Made by a program: the position numbers and the translations under genes
Assembly (NCBI GenBank): GCA_022315425.1
Contig: JAIUPT010000021.1
Span: 1,364,001 to 1,428,000, forward strand
DNA length: 64,000 bases
Source: Pseudevernia furfuracea
Lineage: Eukaryota; Ascomycota; Lecanoromycetes; Lecanorales; Parmeliaceae
Direction of reading: 5' to 3'
The notes under the pieces: model-generated
What the model was told of the DNA's origin: nothing
What the model saw: only the letters and a program-made list of their open reading frames with translations
The model's database searches: none
Part shown: in pieces, positions 34,801 through 44,104 of the stretch
How positions within the stretch are numbered: the stretch's first letter is position 1
Layout: every line of letters starts with the position of its first letter

Positions 34801-37800
34801 TTGGATAGCGTGGTGGTGACAATAAAGCCTGCCATCTGATCCCAGGGTTTGGGTAAGCATGGAGGACTGCAGTGGAGTAGTAGCATAGACATCTATTACA
34901 GTATCTCCAGGGCTCAGAATCGGAATCTCAGGTATGATGTGCCTTGTATCGTCTTCTTGCGGCCGGTCTGCGACCATTTCAATGCTGTTGATGTGAGGTG
35001 GAAGAATATCGATTTTTTGGGATAGCGCCGCTATACATGAATGACACATCACGTCCGCTGAGGAGCACTCCATTCCTGATTGTCTCAGGCGTCGTGCAAA
35101 ACGGATTGCGGTGATAGAGTCGATCCCTAGACTGAAAAATGATGCTCCTTTTGAGATGTCTTTCGCACTGGTACAGCAGATCTCAGACGCAAGCTCTCGC
35201 ATCTTCAACTCTCGCGCACTCCAATGTGACTCGTTCCAAACTTGCTGCTTCGATCTAGAGTCTACAGTATCGCTGTTCGAGATGTCTAGATCTTCAGTAG
35301 TGACATTTTCTTGCCGAACTAAAGCTCCTAGTAGAAGATCGATATTCTCTAGCAAAGACGCCCCTCTGTTCAAGTCTCCAAATGCAGTAGAGAAAGTACA
35401 ATGAGCACGAACTCGGCCGGCTTCATGGTCGGCCTCGAATTCGATAGAGAGCGGAAAGTCATTGGGCATAGAGCCCTCGAGCTCAGTCCAAAGATGCGGA
35501 TAAGGGCTAGGCTTCGAATCCGTCTTCTGTATATAGGAGATCAGACAGTCGAATAAAGGTTTCTCCGCTTCGAGCCAACGATGGATGTGTCTCAAAGCTG
35601 TGTGTTGAAACTCAAGGGACGCCACAAAACCCTGCTGGGCATCTTTCACGATGTCTAAAATGTTGGAACAACCGGTGCGGAGACTGACACGTTGAGGGAT
35701 GGTTGTTATGCAGGGAGCGACAATAGTATGAGGTCTGTCTATCGGCATAGTGCGCCCGGAAAGTACGACGCCAAATACTACATCGTGGGTTCTTAGCGTC
35801 TGAGCCAAAATGATGCCAAAGACTGCCTGGATTGTCGATGTCAGTGTTCCACTTATGGAAGAAGAGAAGTCCTCTAACTCAGCAAGCGGACTGGCAAGGG
35901 TTCTGTCCACAGTCGGCAAGAAACTGTAGTTTGGGTTATCATCTGTGGTATCAGCTCGATCCGTGATCGAGGTTGGTTTGCAATGAGCTAGATAATCTCT
36001 CCAGAAGGCTTTGGACGCCTCCTGATCTTGGGAATATACGTGTTCAATCATCAGATCAATAGAGGTATGAGCCGGAGGAATGGCTGAGTGATATCGCATG
36101 TTAAGTTCCTGGAGTATCATGGCGATGGATTCCCCATCATATAGTGCATGATGTATCGAAACCAACAGTATCGAGCTTCTGTCGTCAGAGGGTGGCCGAA
36201 ATAGTGCTAGCCTTATTGGGGGTTTGCTCGCAATGTCAGAGATAATTTCTGTTGCAGATTTACTTTGCTGGAGCTGGAAAGCCGATTCGGGATCTGAGGT
36301 AGTAGTCTCTTTCCAAGGTACTGATCGGGATTCGTCGTACTCAAGAATGACTTGGACAATCCCATTTTCGTATTCCTGGAAGCAAGTCCTGAGAATCTCG
36401 TGAGTGGCCACTACCCTTGTCCAAGCTCTGTGAAAACAAGCGTAATCGATCTCAGTAGATAGCTTCAAGACCAGGTGATTCACATAGAGTGCATCACTCT
36501 TATTGTTGAGAGAAGTCGCCACAAGGGTCTCTTGTAAAGGCAAGCAAGGCTTCACTGCCTGAATGGACGAGTCGTCTAGGCCATGGGAGTGCGTGGCACG
36601 AAATCTAGATTCCAGATCTGCGAGTCCTAACCGTGTCTGTTTAAGTTTGTCGGCCAGTGGCCCTTCGTTTTTCCCCTTCCGAGGTAAAAGAACCAGCTGT
36701 TCAAGAAATGGGTTTCTCAAGACACTGGAAACCGTGCAGTCATATCCTAGCTTCTGCATTTTGATAGCTAAGCTGATGGCACTTAGACTATCAAGTCCAA
36801 GCCGAAAGATGTTTGTATTAAATGAAAGTTCCGCCGCATCAATAGCTAGGGTACACATGACTGCGCTTCCTACGTTTCTCTCAGCTTCAGTCAGTCCTCG
36901 CTGGCTTGACTCTGGACTGTTAGGCTGTTCTGAGGAGGTGTGTTTTATCATGTCGGAAATTGATATATCTGCAAACATTTTTTTGAGGCGCTTCAAATCC
37001 GCTTTTCCAGACGAGGAAGCCAGGGGCAATTTTGAGATGGGAATGACCACATCAGGAACCATGTAAGCAGGGAGGACTTTTCGGCAACCGGCTTGAATCT
37101 CGCAAGCGACAGTATAGTCATAGGTAGAGGTAAGGATGTCTGGAGACTCCGAGGCTTTATTTGAATGCGTGGTGGGAACGACGAAGCTAACAAGTTGTGA
37201 TCTTGAGAGCTTGGGATGCTGAGCAACCATGGTCGCCACCTCGATTTTGTTCAAGCCCAGCGTCGTTATGGCTGTCGATCGAATAGCCTCGGTAATCTCC
37301 CCAAGTTCGAGTCGTTGACCTCTGACTTTGGTTTGATCGTCCTCTCGGCGCAGATATTCCACTGTGTCGTCTGCCATCAAGCGCACTATGTCACCGGTAC
37401 GGTACATCCTTTCACCGTTGAAATCTTCTACAAAGCCTTTCGCATCGGGGCGATTATGATAGCCATTTGCGACCAAGTCTCCTGTAAAGCAGAGTTCTCC
37501 TGCAACCCCACGTAGGGTATACCTGTTGGACCCAGGTACCAGAACATGAGCAATGGAGTTCCCGTAGGGTCGACCAACGTTCCTTAGGTTCGATTCTGGT
37601 GTGACTTCTGCAGCGGTACATCCTATCGACATCTCAGTTGGACCGTACGCGTTTACCAAAGCAGCGTTCTCATTGGAGGCCCACGTATCAATAACACGTT
37701 TCGACATCTTCTCGCCCCCAACACCCAGATAATGAAGATCAGGGAGATTCGCGGGATCCAAGCCAGCTTGATCTATCAATGATGGTACAAAGCTAGCATG

Positions 37801-40800
37801 CGTAATCTTCAGCTTCCGAAACGCTAGCTCAAGGTTATCGAGTAGCATAGTTCTGGAAGCCGTCACTGCAGCTAAACCCTGCCGCCAGGCAAGGAACATC
37901 TCGGCAATGTGAACATCAAAAGCTCTGCTTGCAAGTCCGAGATATTTACCTTTACCCGGAAGCTCTTTCATTCCAGGAATAAGTGGGCATATGAATTCGG
38001 AAAGTCCTTCGACGAACGAGCAAAGGTTGCCACGACCGACGAGGACACCCTTTGGTACTCCAGTAGATCCAGAGGTATAAAGTAAATAAGCATTATCACT
38101 AGCTTGTAGGTGCGAGGGCGTTTCAATGGAATGACCATTGACCATTCGCTCCATATATGTGCTGTCGTCCACATAGACAACGCGGCTTTCAGATAGAGTG
38201 CTTGAAAAAGTAAGCGCAAGAGATCTGCTCGTAAAGAGCATGGCGGCTGTACTATCCTGCAGCAGAAAGGATTTGCGATCCCCCGGCAAATCTTCGTCGA
38301 TAGGTAAGTATATGTTGCCAGACGCCAAAATCCCAAGAATTACCGCATAAGCCTCAATACGACGATCCAGACACACTGCTATCATCCGGTTAATATAGCC
38401 ACTATGACTGATGAAAGCTGCAACTCGATTGTAAGCGGTATGCAGTTCTGCAAAACTCCAACTTTCAGATTCGCACTCCTCGTTGCTAAGGGAGGAGACC
38501 ACCTGGGCCGCGGGCCAGTGTGGGTGCACTGCAGCGTAATAATCCACCCAATCCGTGGGGTTCTGTTTCCAAGCAAGTTTCACCTCTTCGCTGAAGGAGA
38601 CTGATGTCACAGAGAGCAAATCCTTTGGAAAGTTTAACGAAATTTGCGTAAGTGGCATGTCAGGGAATCGTAGCATCGTTTCGACGAATGCGTCCAATTG
38701 CAGAGCAAGTATGGCGATGTGGGCACTGCTCATAACGTCTTGGCTTGCTGAGATCTCCATCTCGAGAACGCCGTTCGCTGCTTGTGCGACGTTGAGTGCC
38801 AGAGGATGTTCCACAGTAAGGGCTACGATACTTTCAATCTCATTCCATAAGGAAGAGCAACCATTCCGGCTGTTTTCCGTTCTTTCGGGCAGGAAGTTGA
38901 ACATTGCCGGATACAGAACTTGGGTCTCGGAGCGATTTAGAAGCTTTCGCATGACACGTGAATGAACTGAGCGATAAGCTCTAGACTCTCTCTGAAAATT
39001 CGATTGCGCGACTAAGGCTTCGCGAGTGGATCCCAGCGCACGAAAAGGGACAGGTAACACAGTCATTAGTGGTCCGACAACATCAACCAATATAGAGTCA
39101 TCGATACGACTTGACCAAGTCTCTGCGAATACTACGCTTTTAGTCTCCAAGTACTCGAGTAACACGCTCCCAAAAGCAACTCGTAGAATCGATGCTCCCG
39201 ATGATGCACCGAGGCGAAGTGCTGCAACTTGAAGATCTTTGTAGCTCGTTTTTAGTGCTCGAGTGTGACTTTTGAATCCTACAGCCGAGTCTTCGCTTCG
39301 CGTTTTTTTGCCAGCCAGATCAAGCCAAGTGTTTTCGTCATCAGTGGTTACAAAATCGCCAAGTGCTTTTGACCAGAAACCCTCATCCTGATCGATTTGA
39401 GCCTTCGTTGGAAGCATCACTTGAAGAGCATCGCGCAACTGATGCCGTTGTTCTGAGCCCGCACCAACTCTCTGGTATCTCTTACTGACATCTTCTAGGA
39501 TGAAATCTAGGGATGCCTCATCGCGAACGGAGTGATGAACAGAGACCATCATTACGCGGTAGTTTGGCTGTTCAAAGACCGTAACGGCTAAAAGCGGGTC
39601 CCTAAAATGATTTTTTCGATGGCTTTCGGCCACCGCGTGTGCTCGTTGAGTGGCGAGATCTTTCACACCAGCCTCTGACGACTTCACGCATGTCCAATCA
39701 ACAGTAGCCTCCTCGTATATTAATTGCATAAATGTTGAGTCCGAGATGGATCCATCGGCCGCTGAGGGGATAAAACCAGTGCGCAATGCCTCTGTATCGT
39801 TCACGACCTGCAACCATGCCTCGTACAAGCGGCTATTGTCAACATGAGCGTCGAGAGAGAGGAAAATGTTACTCCAGTAAGCGCTGGCGTTCCGCATACT
39901 TTCGCTGAGAAGAGATTCTTGTAGCGGCAAGGCCGGAGCCACGAATACATCGCTTCTCTTGATTTCCTTTTTAACACTGGTATACCATTGATTGTGGAAA
40001 GCCTGAAGATTGTACACCTTTTTCGGATGCCTGGTGCAAGACTCATCAGCCACTTGGAAAAGATCATCTAGACTTTGGCACTGAAGAACATCAGCGACTG
40101 AAAGGGAAATCCCTTTGGCATTGAGCAGTGAAGCTAATCTCGTTGCGGAGATGGAATCTATTCCAATTGAACGCAAGTCACTGGCTCGACTCATTGAATC
40201 CCGAGATGTCCCAGAAATTTCGGCGAAAATCTCGATGAGATCTGACTCACGCGTGCTCCAGGTCGCTAACTCTCTGCTGTTGTTGTCCTTTGATGCAAGC
40301 GTCCTCTCCCACGTTCCTATATCGATCGAGCTGTAAATCTCTTTGAGAGCAGCTTTATCCGCTTTAGCCGAAGATGTCCGTGGGATACTATTTATCACGA
40401 GAAATACCCTTGGGATCATATAACTTGGTAAGCTTTTCTTTGCTTCAAGCAGAGCGCTCTTAGCAATCGGAATAGATTCTTCGCTTGCGATGAGTTGACT
40501 ACTAGCCTCCATGGTACTGTTCAATTTTGGTGCAGCAAGAAAAGCCACGATGACCTTTGATGGACGATCTTGCCGATTTAGGTATTGTAGCTCGACTTGC
40601 TCGATGAGTGGATGGCAGGAACGAAGAGAAAAGCCGATCTCGCTAAGCTCAACACGGATACCCTGGATTTTGATCAGGTCATCCGTGCGGCCAATAAACT
40701 CCAAAGAGCCATCATACAGTTGGCGAACCAAATCTCCGGTCAAGTATAGGTTCCTAGAATACTGCTCATTCCAAACAAATCTTCCAGAAGATCTTTCTGG

Positions 40801-42810
40801 GTCATTCCAGTATCCCTTCGAAAGCTGGGGACCTCCGAGAGCCAACTCGCCAATACCATGTCTCATGAGAAGACGATCATCGCGCATAACAAAAGCAGAG
40901 ACTGACCCTAGAGGAAATCCAATGTTTTCGCTCTGAAATTCGTCTCCTACAGCACCAAACTGCCTAAACGTTGAGACCACCGTCGTCTCGGCGGGGCCAT
41001 ACGTGTTGAAAGCTCGCATATCCTGACTCCAATCGTCTGCCACAGCCTGTGGCAACTTCTCTCCAATCATCGTGATGACCTCCAGGGTCGGACATCGCGC
41101 TCTGGGGACACTCGCTGCGAAAGCTGGGGTCAAATGCGCATGGGTTGCGTTTGTTTTGGTTGCCAGCTCAGCGAATGAGCCAAGCATGATTTCTCGGGTC
41201 GAAGAGATGACCGTTCCTCCAACGCCCCAAGTGTAAAACAAGTCCTGGACGAAGACATCAAATGTGAATTGAGAAAATTGTAGGCAACGCACGATACCGC
41301 CATTTACATTGACCGGTATAGATCTTTGTAAAGCTCTCATACTGCTTACTGCAGCTTCGTGATGAATTGGAACGCCTTTGGGATCACCAGTTGTTCCACT
41401 TGTCCAGATGAGATAGGCAAGGCTTCCCATCTTTGCAAGAGGGGTTACAACCTGATCAGCGACATTGTCCTCTAGAGAGGTGATGTCCACGAGGACAACG
41501 CCCTGGGGTATGCCTTCATTGCTATCAGCAGGCTTTCGCTCAGCGACAACCAGCATTCGAGCGCCAGTCCGTGCAATAAGATCATGACGACGACGAGCTG
41601 GGAAAGAGGTATCGATTGGACACCACGCCCCGCCTGTCTTCAAAATACCGAGAATGGCAACGTAAAGCTCCGGGCGCCTTTCCATGCATATTGGTATGAC
41701 CTCGTCAGTGAGTTGGCCAAAACGATGGACGAGTTGCGTAGCAAAAAGCTCGGCTCTGTCATTGAGTTGCCCATATGTCCACGTCGTATTATCGCTTGAT
41801 GCTTCGGAATAGATGTCTTTCCTAAAATCCAATGCCACACGGTGCTGGCTGCAAGTGGCAAATTTCTCGAATTGGGCGTGTAGGTGCGGTGCCTGCGAAT
41901 CAAGTTTTGTAGACTCCTCTAGCGTTTCATTCGATGTGGATAATAGAGATGGGCGGACAGCGGCCAAGCTACTTGCGATCGATTCTGCGGGATTTGCCAG
42001 AATGAATGCTAAGACATCGCCCAATTGCTTTAACATCACGAGCGCGCTAGTCTCATTCAGAACCAAATCGATATAGAATACTTTTAACTCTAGAAAACCG
42101 GCTAGGCCAGGCCAGGCTACGAGACTGACTGCGAGCTCCTCACCTTTGAAGAGCCCATTGCTCAATTTGGAGGCATGATGGTCATTTTCAGGACATTCTT
42201 TGCTTTTCAAGGCTATAATGGTTCCACGTTTGCTCAGATCCTCACAGTGAGCAGCTGGGACCATTGGCTGCTTGGATCCATGTAGTTCCAACGTATTTGA
42301 TTCCGTCAGGTTTTTAAGGATGTTGCCATTCGTTGTTTGGCCCCATTTCTGAGGGGTGTTAAGACCTACTCGCGTTGGAATGGCGTGAAAGGCTTCCTCT
42401 CTTGTATAATCAGAGTTGTGACTGGCTGGAGAGGCGAGGAGTGTGGTAAAGATAACATCGTCCTGAGCGGTAGTGTACGTAGAAAGAATCACAGCCCAGG
42501 CAGCTTGCAGAGCTGCAATGGGTGACGCACCAAGCGATGCTGTAGCAGTTTGTAGATCGGCAAGTGTCACTCTTGAGCTAAACGTGAGCGACTCTGGTTT
42601 TCCAATTTTTGTCCGCGATCTCAAACCCGTTAAAGAAGGAAAAGACGTAGGAGAAGGGTCTCCGAGTGATCCCGAGTCGAAATCGAATCTTGCGCTGCGA
42701 GACGAATCTGAAGCAGTCTCCTCCTGTTTTCTGAGCCGGTTCTGCAAAGAAATTGCAGAAAGGTTGGTAGATACATCTCGTGATGAAATTACCGGGTCTT
42801 GGAGTGGCAT
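31828..42810 (-). CDS. sidC: Ferrichrome-type siderophore NRPS (two A domains)
   Basis: Single exon of 3660 codons. Domain order by motif: N-terminal ~310 aa condensation-like remnant; A1 (~330-820, YLIWTSGTTGDPKG at ~463, YGPAETT, LPSYMIPR); T1 (GIDSIS, Ser ~885); C1 (VHHSVRDE ~1092); A2 (~1420-1910, YLLYTSGSTGVPKG ~1577, VGGEKMS, YGPTEMS, RTGDIVR); T2 (GLDSLS ~2004); C2 (IHHALYDG ~2218); T3 (GIDSIT ~2563); C3 (MHHSLYDG ~2771); T4 (GLDSIS ~3117); C4 (LHHATYDAW ~3324). All four phosphopantetheine serines and all four HHxxxD motifs are intact. The terminal T-C-T-C is the hallmark of SidC/NPS2/Sib1 ferrichrome synthetases that assemble cyclic hexapeptides by iterative module use; SidD-type enzymes lack it. 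Classical SidC has three A domains; here there are two. The divergent ornithine monooxygenase supports the role. The gene has no introns. Confidence 0.88.
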   Translation of the reverse strand: MPLQDPVISSRDVSTNLSAISLQNRLRKQEETASDSSRSARFDFDSGSLGDPSPTSFPSLTGLRSRTKIGKPESLTFSSRVTLADLQTATASLGASPIAALQAAWAVILSTYTTAQDDVIFTTLLASPASHNSDYTREEAFHAIPTRVGLNTPQKWGQTTNGNILKNLTESNTLELHGSKQPMVPAAHCEDLSKRGTIIALKSKECPENDHHASKLSNGLFKGEELAVSLVAWPGLAGFLELKVFYIDLVLNETSALVMLKQLGDVLAFILANPAESIASSLAAVRPSLLSTSNETLEESTKLDSQAPHLHAQFEKFATCSQHRVALDFRKDIYSEASSDNTTWTYGQLNDRAELFATQLVHRFGQLTDEVIPICMERRPELYVAILGILKTGGAWCPIDTSFPARRRHDLIARTGARMLVVAERKPADSNEGIPQGVVLVDITSLEDNVADQVVTPLAKMGSLAYLIWTSGTTGDPKGVPIHHEAAVSSMRALQRSIPVNVNGGIVRCLQFSQFTFDVFVQDLFYTWGVGGTVISSTREIMLGSFAELATKTNATHAHLTPAFAASVPRARCPTLEVITMIGEKLPQAVADDWSQDMRAFNTYGPAETTVVSTFRQFGAVGDEFQSENIGFPLGSVSAFVMRDDRLLMRHGIGELALGGPQLSKGYWNDPERSSGRFVWNEQYSRNLYLTGDLVRQLYDGSLEFIGRTDDLIKIQGIRVELSEIGFSLRSCHPLIEQVELQYLNRQDRPSKVIVAFLAAPKLNSTMEASSQLIASEESIPIAKSALLEAKKSLPSYMIPRVFLVINSIPRTSSAKADKAALKEIYSSIDIGTWERTLASKDNNSRELATWSTRESDLIEIFAEISGTSRDSMSRASDLRSIGIDSISATRLASLLNAKGISLSVADVLQCQSLDDLFQVADESCTRHPKKVYNLQAFHNQWYTSVKKEIKRSDVFVAPALPLQESLLSESMRNASAYWSNIFLSLDAHVDNSRLYEAWLQVVNDTEALRTGFIPSAADGSISDSTFMQLIYEEATVDWTCVKSSEAGVKDLATQRAHAVAESHRKNHFRDPLLAVTVFEQPNYRVMMVSVHHSVRDEASLDFILEDVSKRYQRVGAGSEQRHQLRDALQVMLPTKAQIDQDEGFWSKALGDFVTTDDENTWLDLAGKKTRSEDSAVGFKSHTRALKTSYKDLQVAALRLGASSGASILRVAFGSVLLEYLETKSVVFAETWSSRIDDSILVDVVGPLMTVLPVPFRALGSTREALVAQSNFQRESRAYRSVHSRVMRKLLNRSETQVLYPAMFNFLPERTENSRNGCSSLWNEIESIVALTVEHPLALNVAQAANGVLEMEISASQDVMSSAHIAILALQLDAFVETMLRFPDMPLTQISLNFPKDLLSVTSVSFSEEVKLAWKQNPTDWVDYYAAVHPHWPAAQVVSSLSNEECESESWSFAELHTAYNRVAAFISHSGYINRMIAVCLDRRIEAYAVILGILASGNIYLPIDEDLPGDRKSFLLQDSTAAMLFTSRSLALTFSSTLSESRVVYVDDSTYMERMVNGHSIETPSHLQASDNAYLLYTSGSTGVPKGVLVGRGNLCSFVEGLSEFICPLIPGMKELPGKGKYLGLASRAFDVHIAEMFLAWRQGLAAVTASRTMLLDNLELAFRKLKITHASFVPSLIDQAGLDPANLPDLHYLGVGGEKMSKRVIDTWASNENAALVNAYGPTEMSIGCTAAEVTPESNLRNVGRPYGNSIAHVLVPGSNRYTLRGVAGELCFTGDLVANGYHNRPDAKGFVEDFNGERMYRTGDIVRLMADDTVEYLRREDDQTKVRGQRLELGEITEAIRSTAITTLGLNKIEVATMVAQHPKLSRSQLVSFVVPTTHSNKASESPDILTSTYDYTVACEIQAGCRKVLPAYMVPDVVIPISKLPLASSSGKADLKRLKKMFADISISDMIKHTSSEQPNSPESSQRGLTEAERNVGSAVMCTLAIDAAELSFNTNIFRLGLDSLSAISLAIKMQKLGYDCTVSSVLRNPFLEQLVLLPRKGKNEGPLADKLKQTRLGLADLESRFRATHSHGLDDSSIQAVKPCLPLQETLVATSLNNKSDALYVNHLVLKLSTEIDYACFHRAWTRVVATHEILRTCFQEYENGIVQVILEYDESRSVPWKETTTSDPESAFQLQQSKSATEIISDIASKPPIRLALFRPPSDDRSSILLVSIHHALYDGESIAMILQELNMRYHSAIPPAHTSIDLMIEHVYSQDQEASKAFWRDYLAHCKPTSITDRADTTDDNPNYSFLPTVDRTLASPLAELEDFSSSISGTLTSTIQAVFGIILAQTLRTHDVVFGVVLSGRTMPIDRPHTIVAPCITTIPQRVSLRTGCSNILDIVKDAQQGFVASLEFQHTALRHIHRWLEAEKPLFDCLISYIQKTDSKPSPYPHLWTELEGSMPNDFPLSIEFEADHEAGRVRAHCTFSTAFGDLNRGASLLENIDLLLGALVRQENVTTEDLDISNSDTVDSRSKQQVWNESHWSARELKMRELASEICCTSAKDISKGASFFSLGIDSITAIRFARRLRQSGMECSSADVMCHSCIAALSQKIDILPPHINSIEMVADRPQEDDTRHIIPEIPILSPGDTVIDVYATTPLQSSMLTQTLGSDGRLYCHHHAIQLGHHIDLPRLKQAWECLTAKTEILRTTFHFPKALNSWLAAVHQESPDAWAERDTRTSISDSLTDITEHSAFREEADFEQPPWKVTVLKTATESVLVISMHHSLYDGKSINLLFQDLARLYEGSDLPQRAPFSDAARAISRSKTDAEEFWLQKLDGFESSEVSPLQKATEIDTMELETTFKMNTESTLRGCKDLGVTIQSVALLAYGKSLACVSGRRDVVFGHVVSGRSLAMPGADEVVGPLFNTIPFRIVFDKTYVTNKNVAIEVQQSSGESQPHQHASLGRIQQAWRQKIGDTSTQLFDTLFLFQNTVSKVSSTDELWTSLDIGEVVATTEYSTNFEFEQREEETILRVASRKGLRTRQQLQVWLTDFERIFQDILEHPRRSVMAFPSSLQSLPLAIGSDKGRPSPQDDIEPGPDLESIRTALSDVSGIPLENIPINASIFSLGLDSISAIRVAATCRKQGYGVSVADVLLGRSLGGICRRLRERSPELNSHAKNQSTLISSESRSKALVLANVKDGDIEDVLPCLAGQLYHLASWLRSRRTMCEAVWTYQCSKSLNLDDLRSAWRELRERHSVLRTTFVAISPKEAVQVVLKGSALNHDSFKCIEVSGDSKDRVLDKIKRESKPPFDFFSAPSKLCLVRGDTQDFVVLKLHHATYDAWTVQTIVEDLAALYDGVHLPSPPRFDSFIYHIMHLLHVESEKSYWRKSLEHCQQTLVQPSITQSDTTPGLPSPKAAPIFVSVKSAIPKIQSLEITCRRSSTSLPTIILLAFARTLARHTSIPNPTFGLYQAGRSASFKDIDQLCAPCLNITPVVIPDALDRPALESAHSLQLDSAERVEFEQSYLHEVLEWVGCGGEPLFNTFVNILSYEGGATRGLASGLSSASTSAEGTATTGSDTLFVPWEPEDTPMDPALAKPMEKRKTAVDALEVGFLAEKNLYLDVVRSVEDDCIDFGIRCDGELMDEGMIQEFAGQIAQEVNTIAGVIERGMGG

Positions 42811-44104
42811 TCTGATGTAGTTTAAAAAATTCTCTAAATGCCTGCTAGACGATGCTCATTCTGTAGGCAACAGTGTGAATGAGGTCCATTGATCTTTGCG
42901 GTAGCCAGATTTTGTGATACTCGCAAGATGTTGTGTATCTTGACAGTTAGCTCGCTCATGGTGGGAATACCCCATCTCTCAGCCCCGGTGGCCCTTGTTT
43001 GTGCCAATAGCTCCGTAAGCGTAGCCGCGGCCAACCGATGACTGTCAAGATCTCCGATAACCCTCGTCATCGACTAGAATGCCCCAACACAGGAGCTCGG
43101 CAGAAAGAAGAAGGAGAAGAATGCAAGATGTGTCAAACAGAGTACCAATATAGCGCCAAGCTACTAGCCATGTAGGCTAACCGAACGTACTGTAACTCTG
43201 CGTTGGTGTCCTAGAACTCACCCGGCCCGGAGAGGAGTGATGATCTTTTTTTGCTAGAAGGGCGTCAGTCGGATCAGATAGAGAAAAAAAGGCCCGTTAT
43301 GGCATCCAATGATTGAAGGCGAACGGGTGACGGAGCTTTCAAAATTTTCACTTCCTAGCAAGCAGTTTTCATCCCAAGGCACTTGTACGGCGCCACGTGT
43401 CGAGTCGGGGGTTGGCCATGGAATGTTACCTTCACATAGAGTAAGGTAAGCAATGCAGAAAGAACTCTACCTACTGCGCGGAAGGGAGTCTTGGCCATGA
43501 AAAAGTGGGGGTGGGATGTGTTCGAAACTTCGTGGGAGCTTCCGGCGCTAAGAGAGCGGATCTGATGAAACTTTTCAACTTGTGCCGCTGCCTGAGATAC
43601 AATAGTAGCTGCATGCATGACATATCTACACGTTAATATGTACATATAATCACCAATCTAATAAGACCTGCTATGTAAACTCGAGTACTCTATGATTTGT
43701 GGGGGTGGCGACGACCATTTCAATCATAAGATTTACGGCTAACCTACTCTGACGTAGTTAGACGGCCAGGTAGCTACCTTAGTCTGAAGGTACTTAGGCA
43801 ATAAAAACGATGAGCATGTTAAACATCACGAAGTAGGTAACCTTTGACTATAAGGCAGTTATGCGCGATGAAATGGTCTAAACAAATAGAGAAAAACAGA
43901 AGATCCGACTACACCTTAGCAAGGCAAAGGTCATAAACGCTTGTAATAGAACACTGTCATCGGTTTTGAATATCCTGCTCACCCTTATTCATCCTTCAAC
44001 AAGAAGCATCGTCAACGAGCGGTGTCATCTTAGCAAGCACAGCAAGCACATGAGCGCATCAACGAGGTCTTTCTTTGATACCTTCTGTGGCATTGAACAC
44101 CGCA
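42811..44104. promoter_or_regulatory. Divergent siderophore promoter with GATA-type site
   Basis: 1.3 kb between the NRPS and ornithine monooxygenase start codons. ATCAGATAG at 43273-43281 fits HGATAR and differs by one base from the extended ATCWGATAA site known for iron-responsive GATA repressors (SreA/Sre1 type). A weaker ATCTGATGA lies near 43559. Iron repression of both genes from here is inference. A 78-codon ORF (42834-43070, minus) in the NRPS 5' region is discussed under rejected items. Confidence 0.45.

Noticed and set aside
42834..43070. 78-codon minus-strand ORF just upstream of the NRPS start
   Set aside because: It could be a 5' exon or an upstream ORF, but no NRPS motif is present and I found no convincing donor-acceptor pair linking it to the NRPS frame.
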